DNA of 64,000 bases from Streptomyces sp. NBC_00554 (GTDB taxonomy: Bacteria > Actinomycetota > Actinomycetes > Streptomycetales > Streptomycetaceae): NCBI RefSeq assembly GCF_041431135.1, contig NZ_CP107799.1:3782001-3846000 (forward strand), read 5' to 3'. Position numbers and translations under genes: made by a program. The notes beneath the pieces are model-generated. The model was not told where the DNA came from. It saw nothing but the letters and a program-made list of their open reading frames with translations, and did not search any database. How positions within the stretch are numbered: the first letter of the stretch is position 1; the number at the start of each line of letters is the position of its first letter. Positions 36,158 to 44,295 of this stretch are shown here, piece by piece.

Positions 36158-37898
36158 TCAGAACTCTGCTGACACAAGGGAGTTACGCAGCCACCCTCCT
36201 TCCTTCGATCTCGTCGAGCGTCCGTGGGTGCGGGTGCAGTTGCTCGACGGCGGAGAAGCCGAGCTGTCGCTGAGGGAGGTCTTCACTCGGGCTCGGGAGA
36301 TTCGGCGGCTCGCCGGAGACATCTCCACGCAGGACTTCGCACTGCTACGGCTGTTGCTCGCCATCCTGCACGACGCGCTCGACGGTCCCCAGGATGTGGA
36401 CGACTGGGCCGAGCTGTGGGAAGCGGATGATCCGTTCGGGGCTGTGCCGGGGTATCTGGAGGAGCATCGGGGGCGGTTCGATCTGCTGGATCCGGTGGTG
36501 CCGTTCTTCCAGACGGGTGGACTGCGGACGCCGAAGGACGACGTCTTCTCACTCAACCGAATCGTCGCGGACGTCCCGAACGGATCGCCGTTCTTCACGA
36601 TGCGCTCGCCCGGTGTCCGCCGGATCTCACTCGGGGAGGCAGCCCGATGGGTGGTGCACGCCCAGGCGTACGACACGTCAGGGATCAAGACAGGCGTAGT
36701 CGGGGACAGCAGGGCCAAGGCCGGGAAGGCTTACCCGCAGGGTGTTGCCTGGGCCGGAAACCTCGGCGGTGTCGTGGCGGAGGGCGAGACCCTCTGCACC
36801 ACTCTGCTGATGAACCTCATGGCCACGGAAAGCAGACCGGCGAACGCAGGCAAGGACGACCGGCCGGTGTGGCGGCGTGCCCCGTCCGCACCGGGCACCG
36901 GCGCCGATCTTCCCTCGCGGCCCGACGGCATCCGTGACCTGTACACCTGGCAGTCCCGTCGGCTGCTGCTCAGCGCGGATGTCGACGGCGCGTACGGCGT
37001 CGTCCTCACGTACGGCGATCCGCTCGCACCACAGAACATGCAGCCCCATGAGCCCATGTCGGGATGGCGACGCAGCCAGGCCCAGGAAAAGAAGCTCGGA
37101 CAGCCCTTGGTGTACATGCCTCGCGAGCACGATCCGGCGCGGGCGGCATGGCGGGGTTTGGCCGCGCTCATCGCTCCACGTGACCAGGGCGCGTCAGGGC
37201 GCAGCGATCCGCCGCCGGGACTGCGGCCGGGCATTGTCGACTGGCTGGCTCGGCTGATCGTTGAACGAGCCCTGCCGAAGGGGACGTTGATCCGCGTGCG
37301 GACATACGGGGCGGTCTACGGCACCCAGCAGTCCGTCATCGACGAGATCACCGAGGACAGCGTCACCATGGACGTGGTCCTCCTCAATGATCGTGACCGC
37401 CGCCTCGGCCAGACCGCAGTCGACGCCGTCGCCGTCGCAGAATCCGCGGTCGGCGTCCTCGGACACCTCGCCGCCGACCTGGCGGGGGCGGCAGGAAGCG
37501 CCCCGGATCCGCGAAAGAACGCCGCCCTCGACCGGGGATTCGGTGCGCTCGATCACCCGTACCGTGTCTGGCTGACCGGTATCCGCGATAGCGACGATCC
37601 TCGGGAACTGCGTGCGGTGTGGCAGCGGACGGTCCGCCGGGAGATCGGTGCGATCGGTGGCGAGCTGGTCTCGGCGGCCGGTGAGGCCGCCTGGGTGGGG
37701 CGGGTCATCGAGCACGCCAAGGGGCAATCGTGGCTTGATGCGGCCTCGGCAGATCTGCGCTTCAGATCCGCTCTGAAGAAGCACCTTCCGCTCGCCTACG
37801 AGCGCTCCGCCACGTACGAGGGCGATTCCGCCGCTGCCGAGGCCGCCCCCGAGACGGTTCCCGCAGCCGCTCCCGACCCCCAGAAGGTGCCCTCATGA
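36147..37898 (+). CDS. casA: Cascade large subunit Cse1/Cas8e
   Basis: A 583-residue type I-E large subunit, which recognises the PAM and recruits Cas3. SFDLVERPWVRVQLLDGGEAELSLREVF at the start, YLEEHRGRFDLLDPVVPFFQT and a C-terminal four-helix bundle region are family-typical; L1-like loop residues cannot be assigned by eye. ATG at 36147 lies in the cas3 end with GAGG upstream. Codon 13 is TTA (36183-36185), the rare bldA-dependent leucine codon. The C-terminus is Ala/Glu/Pro-rich. Overlaps casB (ATGA). Confidence 0.95.
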   Translation: MTSSQNSADTRELRSHPPSFDLVERPWVRVQLLDGGEAELSLREVFTRAREIRRLAGDISTQDFALLRLLLAILHDALDGPQDVDDWAELWEADDPFGAVPGYLEEHRGRFDLLDPVVPFFQTGGLRTPKDDVFSLNRIVADVPNGSPFFTMRSPGVRRISLGEAARWVVHAQAYDTSGIKTGVVGDSRAKAGKAYPQGVAWAGNLGGVVAEGETLCTTLLMNLMATESRPANAGKDDRPVWRRAPSAPGTGADLPSRPDGIRDLYTWQSRRLLLSADVDGAYGVVLTYGDPLAPQNMQPHEPMSGWRRSQAQEKKLGQPLVYMPREHDPARAAWRGLAALIAPRDQGASGRSDPPPGLRPGIVDWLARLIVERALPKGTLIRVRTYGAVYGTQQSVIDEITEDSVTMDVVLLNDRDRRLGQTAVDAVAVAESAVGVLGHLAADLAGAAGSAPDPRKNAALDRGFGALDHPYRVWLTGIRDSDDPRELRAVWQRTVRREIGAIGGELVSAAGEAAWVGRVIEHAKGQSWLDAASADLRFRSALKKHLPLAYERSATYEGDSAAAEAAPETVPAAAPDPQKVPS

Positions 37899-38596
37899 CG
37901 ATCGCAGCACCAGCACGCGCGCCGCTCGGCACCGTGGGAACGCTCGTCGGCGACCAGATCGGCCGACTGCAGCGGGGATATCTCAACGACCGGTCCGAAT
38001 CCGTCGCCGCCCTTGCCCGGCTCCGCCGCGGGGCAGGGGAGGACCCGCTGGCGGTACCCGACCTGTGGGGTCTGATCGAACTGGATGGGTTGCACGAGGA
38101 CGCGGACCTCTCCAGCGAGAACTCCCTCATCCAAGCTCAGAACGCGGTCTGCACCGCCATGACGCTGTGGGCGCTGCACCAGCAGTCCCGGAGGACCGGC
38201 ATGCACCGCACCGGAGGGCTCGAACTGGGTTCGGCTGTCCGCAGGCTGATGCCGGTGGGCGCCATCGACGAGCCGGTCCGCAAACGCTTCGTCCGGGTCG
38301 GCTCCGCACCCTCCCTGAAGGTGCTCTCCGTCCGGATGCGAGACCTGGTGACGCTTCTGCGCCGAGACGAGATCGGCCTCGACTACGCCCTCCTCGCTGA
38401 CCAGTTGCACCTCTGGCAGCGGCCCGGAGGCCGCGACGGCGTACGGCGTTCCTGGGGGCGCTCTTTCCATGCCGCCGTGGCACCGATGCGGAAGGACTCG
38501 ACTCCGGCTGAAAGCCCGACCGCCGATCCCGACGGCGACGACGTCAGCGACCGCACCAGCGCCCACGACGACTCCGACACAAAGGACGTTCAGTGA
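37895..38596 (+). CDS. casB: Cascade small subunit Cse2
   Basis: A 233-residue alpha-helical small subunit; two copies normally bridge the Cas7 backbone and stabilise the non-target strand. GTLVGDQIGRLQRGYLNDRSESVAALARLRRG and MTLWALHQQSRRTGMHR (the nucleic-acid face) match Cse2. Slightly long for the family, with an acidic, Asp/Ser-rich C-terminal tail. Start and stop overlap neighbours by 4 bp. Confidence 0.94.
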   Translation: MTIAAPARAPLGTVGTLVGDQIGRLQRGYLNDRSESVAALARLRRGAGEDPLAVPDLWGLIELDGLHEDADLSSENSLIQAQNAVCTAMTLWALHQQSRRTGMHRTGGLELGSAVRRLMPVGAIDEPVRKRFVRVGSAPSLKVLSVRMRDLVTLLRRDEIGLDYALLADQLHLWQRPGGRDGVRRSWGRSFHAAVAPMRKDSTPAESPTADPDGDDVSDRTSAHDDSDTKDVQ

Positions 38597-39789
38597 TCAG
38601 CCGCATCATTCTTGAAGTGCACGTCCTGCAGAACGTCCCGCCGAGCAACTTGAACCGAGACGACACTGGTACGCCGAAGTCCGCCGTCTACGGTGGCGTC
38701 ACGCGCGCCCGGGTCTCCAGCCAGGCGTGGAAGCGAGCCACCCGGCGGTACTTCACCAAGCTGCTCGACGCCGGCGAACTGGGCGTACGTACCAAGCGAG
38801 TGGCGGAAGTACTCGCCGAGCGCATCACCGCGCGCGCTCCGGCCGTCGTGGGTCCCGCGGCCTGGGAGATCGCGGCAGAGGTGCTGCAGGCCGCCACCGG
38901 TTCGAAGGTCGAGCCGCCCAAGCGGAAGGCGGACTCCGCGAAGAAGAAGGGGGCGGAGGAGCCCGCTCCCGAGTCCTCGTACCTGATGTTCCTCAGCTCC
39001 CGTCAGCTCGACGGACTTGCCGAACTCGCCGTCCAGGGCGCCGCGGACATCAAGGGCTTCCTGAAGGACAAGGACAACAAGGCCCGGGCCAAGCGCATCG
39101 CCGACACCCGCCATTCCGTCGACATCGCACTGTTCGGACGTATGGTCGCCGACTCCCCCGACATCAACGTCGATGCTGCGACCCAGGTCGCGCACGCGCT
39201 GAGTGTGCACCAAGTGTCCAACGAGTCCGACTACTTCACCGCCGTCGACGACCGGAACTCCGGCGCCGAACCGGGCGCCGGAATGATCGGCACAGTCGAC
39301 TTCAACTCGGCCACGCTGTACCGGTACGCGGCAGTCGACGTCGACCTGCTGGAGAGGAACCTGGGCAAGGGACTCGATGCGGAAGAGTCGCCCACCACTC
39401 CGGTCCGCAGGGCCGTCGAAGCCTTCGTGGAGGGGTTCGTCGCCTCGTTGCCCACCGGGAAGATCAATACATTCGGCAACCACACGCTGCCGGACGCCGT
39501 CGTCGTCACGCTGCGCTCTTCGCGCCCGGTCAGCTTCGTCTCGGCCTTCGAAAAGCCGGTTGTGGCGGACGAGTTCGGCGGACACATGGAGACTGCCTGT
39601 GCCCGGCTGGCCGACTACATCCCGGAAATCGAGCGTGCCTACGGCGACGAGTCCACCGACACCTGGCTTCTGCGGATCGGACCGGCCACGCAGAAGGTCT
39701 CCGGCCTCGGCACCGAAGTACCCAGTCTGAAGCGGCTTGTCGACGTTGCGGGCGCGGCCGTCGCCGACCGCCTGGAGCGGCGCGGATGA
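38593..39789 (+). CDS. cas7e: Cascade backbone subunit Cas7e
   Basis: A 398-residue RAMP protein forming the crRNA-binding backbone. ISRIILEVHVLQNVPPSNLNRDDTGTPKSAVYGGVTRARVSSQAWKRATR is the canonical start; the mid region VDFNSATLYRYAAVDVDLLERNLG and TFGNHTLPDAVVVTLR are typical CasC. A Lys-rich insertion (about 104-125) follows the first third. GTG start overlaps casB; stop overlaps cas5e by 4 bp. Confidence 0.96.
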   Translation: MISRIILEVHVLQNVPPSNLNRDDTGTPKSAVYGGVTRARVSSQAWKRATRRYFTKLLDAGELGVRTKRVAEVLAERITARAPAVVGPAAWEIAAEVLQAATGSKVEPPKRKADSAKKKGAEEPAPESSYLMFLSSRQLDGLAELAVQGAADIKGFLKDKDNKARAKRIADTRHSVDIALFGRMVADSPDINVDAATQVAHALSVHQVSNESDYFTAVDDRNSGAEPGAGMIGTVDFNSATLYRYAAVDVDLLERNLGKGLDAEESPTTPVRRAVEAFVEGFVASLPTGKINTFGNHTLPDAVVVTLRSSRPVSFVSAFEKPVVADEFGGHMETACARLADYIPEIERAYGDESTDTWLLRIGPATQKVSGLGTEVPSLKRLVDVAGAAVADRLERRG

Positions 39790-40538
39790 GCGTTCTGGCC
39801 TTACAGCTCGCCGGCCCTTTGCAGTCGTGGGGGTCAACTGCCCGTTTCGCCAGGCGTACGACGGAGAACGCGCCCACGAAGAGCGGTGTCATCGGTTTGC
39901 TGGCTGCAGCTCAAGGGCTTGAGCGCGACGCAGACCTCTCCGATCTCGCAGCACTCCGCTTCGGCGTCCGGGTCGATCAACAGGGCACGCGGACAAGGGA
40001 CTTCCAGACGGCTCACCACGCCGAGACGGACGACGCAATGCCCATATCCGAGCGCTACTACCTGTCGGACGCTGTCTTCGTCGCCGCGGTGCAGGGTGAG
40101 GGCGGGCTCATCGCCGAGTTGTACGACGCAGTGCGGGCGCCGCGGTTTCTGCCGTACCTCGGCAGACGCTCGTGTCCGCCGTCCCGACCGGTGGAGCTTG
40201 GCGTGCACGCGGACGCCGACCTGGAGGACGTACTGAGGGACGAGCCTTGGCGGGCCGCAGCATGGCATCAGCGACGGCGCCGGCAGGAAGCGACCGTGGA
40301 GCTTCAGGTCATCACGGAGCCCGGTCGTAGCGGGGACGGCGGCGGTTCACCCGGAGACACGCTGCGCGACCAACCGCTCAGCTTCGACCCCCGGCACCGG
40401 CGCTACGCCCTACGCACCCTGCGCAGGGCGACGGTACGGGTCGCCAACCCTCACGGCCGCCCCGTACATACGCATACGGCAGATCAGCGTCACGGTGCCC
40501 CGGCCCACGATCCGACCAGCGTCCTGGAAGGCGCCTGA
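39786..40538 (+). CDS. cas5e: Cascade subunit Cas5e
   Basis: A 250-residue RAMP protein that caps the crRNA 5' handle. SVLALQLAGPLQSWGSTARFARRTTENAPTKSGVIGLLAAAQG is the canonical start; RYYLSDAVFVAAVQG and YLGRRSCPPSRP follow. Codon 6 is TTA (39801-39803), so translation should depend on the bldA tRNA very early in the protein. The Pro/His-rich C-terminus is longer than E. coli CasD. ATG overlaps the cas7e stop. Confidence 0.95.
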   Translation: MSVLALQLAGPLQSWGSTARFARRTTENAPTKSGVIGLLAAAQGLERDADLSDLAALRFGVRVDQQGTRTRDFQTAHHAETDDAMPISERYYLSDAVFVAAVQGEGGLIAELYDAVRAPRFLPYLGRRSCPPSRPVELGVHADADLEDVLRDEPWRAAAWHQRRRRQEATVELQVITEPGRSGDGGGSPGDTLRDQPLSFDPRHRRYALRTLRRATVRVANPHGRPVHTHTADQRHGAPAHDPTSVLEGA

Positions 40539-41281
40539 TGTTCCTGACCCGCTTCCGAGTCAACACCGCTCGACCCGACGGCCGACGACTCCTCGCCTCG
40601 CCGCAGCGGATGCACGCTGCGGTCATGTCGTCATTTCCGGAGCTTCTGCCCAGCAGCCCGAGCGACCGGGGGAACAAGGACGGTCCTCGCGTCCTGTGGC
40701 GCCTGGACCGCAACTCGCCGGCCGAAGTCCTCCTGTACGTGGTGAGTCCCGACCGGCCCGATCTGACACACCTCGTCGAGCAGGCGGGCTGGCCCGCAGC
40801 GGCGGCCTCAGGGTCTCTGGGCTGGAAGACGTACGACTACGGATCCTTCCTCGGTCGCCTCGACAAGGGTGGCATCTGGAACTTCCGCCTCACCGCCAAC
40901 CCTGTCCACAGTGTGCGCAATCGGGATGACGCACCGACGAAGTTGACTGCGCACCTCAATGCCCGTCACCAGCTGGGCTGGTTGCTGCAGCGTCAGGAGG
41001 CGGCGGGGTTCCGGCTGGTGCAGAAGTCGGAGGAGCGGCGCCATACCGAGCGCGGGGACGAGTATCAGGTCGTCGTTCGTGATCAGCGTGATCTGAACTT
41101 CGGCAAGCGGGAGGCGAGCGGAGGCGGCGGTCGTACGGGCCGGGTGACACTCAAACTCGTGACGTACGACGGCCGCCTGGAGGTCACGGATCCCGAAGCT
41201 CTGCGTCGTGTGCTCACCCAGGGCCTCGGAAGGGCGAAGGCGTACGGCGGTGGCCTCATGACCCTGGCGCCGGCGGGCTGA
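40538..41281 (+). CDS. cas6e: crRNA endoribonuclease Cas6e
   Basis: A 247-residue enzyme that cuts the pre-crRNA at the base of the repeat hairpin and stays bound to the 3' end. FLTRFRVNTARPDGRRLLASPQRMHAAVMSSF contains the likely catalytic His (H26), and the C-terminal Gly-rich loop GLGRAKAYGGGLMTLAP is typical. The repeats of both arrays form a CCCCGC/GCGGGG hairpin suited to it. ATG overlaps the cas5e stop by 1 nt. Confidence 0.95.
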   Translation: MFLTRFRVNTARPDGRRLLASPQRMHAAVMSSFPELLPSSPSDRGNKDGPRVLWRLDRNSPAEVLLYVVSPDRPDLTHLVEQAGWPAAAASGSLGWKTYDYGSFLGRLDKGGIWNFRLTANPVHSVRNRDDAPTKLTAHLNARHQLGWLLQRQEAAGFRLVQKSEERRHTERGDEYQVVVRDQRDLNFGKREASGGGGRTGRVTLKLVTYDGRLEVTDPEALRRVLTQGLGRAKAYGGGLMTLAPAG

Positions 41282-41285
41282 GGCA

Positions 41286-42266
41286 GTGGGAACCACCGGC
41301 CAACGGGCGGCAAGCGGTCCACGGGAACTGGCTCGCGTCGGCGATCGCTCGTCCTTCGTCTATCTGGAACGCTGCACCGTCCATCGTGACGCCAACGCGA
41401 TCACTGCGGAGGACGCGGAGGGGGTGACCCACATACCCTCCGCGACCATCGGGACACTGCTCCTCGGTCCTGGCACGCGCATCACCCACCAGGCGATGAG
41501 CGTGCTCGGCGAGACCGGGGCGGGGGTGGTGTGGGTCGGCGAGCACGGGGTCCGGTTCTACGCCGGAGGGCGTGCCCTCACCCGCTCCTCGGCACTGGCC
41601 GAGGCGCAGGCCTTGTGCTGGGCCAACCGCCGCAGCCGACTGGATGTGGCCAGAGCGATGTATCGCCTGCGGTTTCCCGATGAGGATCCTGCTGGGCTCA
41701 CGCGCCAGGAACTTCTAGGCCGGGAAGGCCGCCGGGTCAAGGACTGCTATCGCATGCAGGCCGAGCGTACGGGCGTCCCTTGGAAGGGGCGACGGTACAA
41801 ACCCGGTGACTTCACCTCAGGAGACGCGGTCAACCAAGCTGTCACTGCGGCGGCCCAGGCCATGTACGGCGTGGCGCACGCCGTCGTCGCTGCGCTCGGC
41901 CTCTCCACGGCGCTCGGCTTCGTCCACTCGGGCCACGAGCTGTCGTTCGTCCTGGACGTGGCCGATCTCTACAAGACTGAGCTTGGCATCCCGGTCGCTT
42001 TCGATGCCGCCGCCGAGTCCGACGAGGACGTGGGGGCTCGTACGCGCCGTACTCTCCGGGATCGCATTCATGAGGTGGGGCTCCTCGACCGGGTCGTCGA
42101 TGACCTGAAAGCCTTGCTACTCCCCACCGGGGGTGGCGTGGCCGGAAACGCGGATGCCGCCGCGATCGACGGCGAAGTGGATGTCGTCACGCTCCAGTCC
42201 GACCAGGACGCTCGGGTCGCCGCGGGCGTCAACTATGGCTTCTCCTCTGAGGAGACGACCTGGTGA
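41286..42266 (+). CDS. cas1e: Cas1e integrase
   Basis: A 326-residue spacer-acquisition integrase. SFVYLERCTVHRDANAITAEDAEG at the N-terminus, catalytic Glu in LLGREGRRVK, His in FVHSGHELSFVLDVADLYK and the downstream Asp of that stretch are all present. It forms the adaptation complex with Cas2. GTG start 4 nt after cas6e; stop overlaps cas2 by 4 bp. Confidence 0.97.
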   Translation: MGTTGQRAASGPRELARVGDRSSFVYLERCTVHRDANAITAEDAEGVTHIPSATIGTLLLGPGTRITHQAMSVLGETGAGVVWVGEHGVRFYAGGRALTRSSALAEAQALCWANRRSRLDVARAMYRLRFPDEDPAGLTRQELLGREGRRVKDCYRMQAERTGVPWKGRRYKPGDFTSGDAVNQAVTAAAQAMYGVAHAVVAALGLSTALGFVHSGHELSFVLDVADLYKTELGIPVAFDAAAESDEDVGARTRRTLRDRIHEVGLLDRVVDDLKALLLPTGGGVAGNADAAAIDGEVDVVTLQSDQDARVAAGVNYGFSSEETTW

Positions 42267-42616
42267 CAGTCATCGTCCTGACCAACTGCCCAGTGGGACT
42301 GCGCGGTTTCCTGACCCGCTGGCTACTGGAGATCTCGCCCGGCGTGTTCATCGGCAACCCCTCGACGAGGGTGCGCAATGCCCTGTGGGAGGAGGTCCGC
42401 CAATACGCCGACCAAGGCCGCGCCTTACTGGCCCACACAACCAACAACGAGCAGGGCTTCACCTTCCGCACCCACGACCACGCCTGGCATCCCCGCGACC
42501 ACGAGGGCCTCACCCTCATCCATCGCCCCAAGGCGCCTGCCACCGCGACTCCGCAGACCGCCCCGAAAAGGGGCTGGAGCAAAGCCTCACAACGGCGCCG
42601 GTACGGCAAAGGTTAG
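42263..42616 (+). CDS. cas2e: Cas2e adaptation protein
   Basis: A 117-residue Cas2 of the I-E (CRISPR-associated ribonuclease-like) type: TVIVLTNCPVGLRGFLTRWLLEISPGVFIGNPSTRVRNALWEEV and FRTHDHAWHPRDHEGLTLI. The ferredoxin-like core is complete, with a basic C-terminal tail (PKRGWSKASQRRRYGKG) that probably binds Cas1 or DNA. Codon 55 is TTA (42425-42427). The gene ends 91 nt before the first repeat of array 2. Confidence 0.96.
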   Translation: MTVIVLTNCPVGLRGFLTRWLLEISPGVFIGNPSTRVRNALWEEVRQYADQGRALLAHTTNNEQGFTFRTHDHAWHPRDHEGLTLIHRPKAPATATPQTAPKRGWSKASQRRRYGKG

Positions 42617-42707
42617 GGGCGTTAGACGCAACATGCCCGTTATGAGAACTTCTCCGAAAGTCCTGCTTTTCTCGGCTACCGCCTAAGAAACTTGCAGGTC
42701 ACGGAGA
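42617..42707 (+). promoter_or_regulatory. Leader of CRISPR array 2
   Basis: A 91-nt leader, AT-richer than its surroundings. CGTTAG (-88), CCCG (-72), GAAAGT (-52) and CAGGTCACGGAG (-13 to -2) occur at the same distances from the first repeat as in array 1. These should be the sites guiding Cas1-Cas2 integration and/or the array promoter. Confidence 0.85.
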
Positions 42708-44200
42708 CTGCTCCCCGCACACGCGGGGATGGTCCCCGGTCGCCAACGCCAACCCGGTCATCCTCGCGCTGCTCCCCGCACACGCGGGGATGGTCCCAAC
42801 TGGGCCAGCGGACTCCCCAGCACCATCAACTGCTCCCCGCACACGCGGGGATGGTCCCTCCCCATGCAGGTAGAGACGTCGGAGAAAAAACTGCTCCCCG
42901 CACACGCGGGGATGGTCCCGCGGCCGTCATCGCCCTTTTCCGATCCAACCTCTGCTCCCCGCACACGCGGGGATGGTCCCGCTCGCCAAACGCCCCGTTG
43001 GGAGCACGTTTGCTGCTCCCCGCACACGCGGGGATGGTCCCCACGAACACCACTGGCAGATCCGCCCCACAGACTGCTCCCCGCACACGCGGGGATGGTC
43101 CCTTGGCGATCTGCAGCCCGGAGTGGTGGCCGAGCTGCTCCCCGCACACGCGGGGATGGTCCCATCGGGTAGTCGCCGGAGCAGTAGGTTTCGAACTGCT
43201 CCCCGCACACGCGGGGATGGTCCCCCGTCGAAGAGGTCGCCCTGCAGGGAGGCGTCCTGCTCCCCGCACACGCGGGGATGGTCCGAACCAACCTGTGGTG
43301 GCCGTTCGTCGGCGGCGCTGCTCCCCGCACACGCGGGGATGGTCCCAAGACGCTGGTCTACGCCGAGAACGACAAGCACTGCTCCCCGCACACGCGGGGA
43401 TGGTCCCAGGGTGGCCGGTTCCGTGGTGGCGATCAGTCCCTGCTCCCCGCACACGCGGGGATGGTCCCAAGAAGCGGGACTACGGAGACGCCGCCGAGCG
43501 CTGCTCCCCGCACACGCGGGGATGGTCCCTCCAAGGATGAGCCCCAATGGCACATCCACAACTGCTCCCCGCACACGCGGGGATGGTCCCCTGGTCGAAG
43601 CCCTTGACCGCCGCGTCTCCATCTACTCCCCGCACACGCGGGGATGGTCCCTGTGGGCGGCCCATTCCGCGCCGGCATTGTGGCTGCTCCCCGCACACGC
43701 GGGGATGGTCCGATCGTCATCACGCGCGGGCGGGCCGATGAGGGCTGCTCCACGCACACGCGGGGATGGTCCCTCCTCGCACTCGCCGACTTCAACGACG
43801 CGCGCCTGCTCCCCGCACACGCGGGGATGGTCCCACGTCGTCGGAGGTTCCGGTGCCGGGGCCGTGCTGCTCCCCGCACACGCGGGGATGGTCCCCGCGC
43901 GGCCATTTTCTCGTACTCGACGTCGGTCTGCTCCCCGCGCACGCGGGGATGGTCCCTGGCCGATGGCGTCGGCGACTTGGTCAGCGTCCGGCTCCCCGCA
44001 CACGCGGGGGTGATCCTGCCGTCATCTGCGACGGAATGAGTTCGACCAGCTGCTCTCCGCACACGCGGAGATGGTCCCTGGATCCAGCAGCGGCGGCCGA
44101 ACGCCTGGCGCTGCTCCCCGCATACGCGGGAATGGTCCCACCGGCGGGTACAGCCGTATGGACGGCGCGTTCTGCTCCCCGCGCACGCGGGGATGGTCCC
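42708..44200 (+). CRISPR. CRISPR array 2, type I-E, 25 repeats
   Basis: 25 repeats of 29 nt (CTGCTCCCC GCACAC GCGGGGATGG TCCC) with 24 spacers of exactly 32 nt; period 61 nt throughout. Oriented on the plus strand with the leader beside cas2. Repeats at 43257 and 43684 end in G; 43623 and 43745 have single changes. Distal repeats are decayed: 43989 (several changes), 44050 (paired C-to-T/G-to-A changes that keep the stem), 44111; the last (44172) and that at 43928 carry the GCGCAC loop of array 1. Confidence 0.98.
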
Positions 44201-44295
44201 TGCGTGCTCACTGGAGGTCTTTGCCACAGCACCGGCCCCGCGCACACATCGCAGAGAAGCACTGCCGTAGACCGTCGGAGTGGGCGTCGGGCGGA

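Noticed and set aside
36157..36170. Possible frameshift or fusion at the cas3-casA junction
   Set aside because: The 11-bp overlap gives complete proteins on both sides with a ribosome site for casA.
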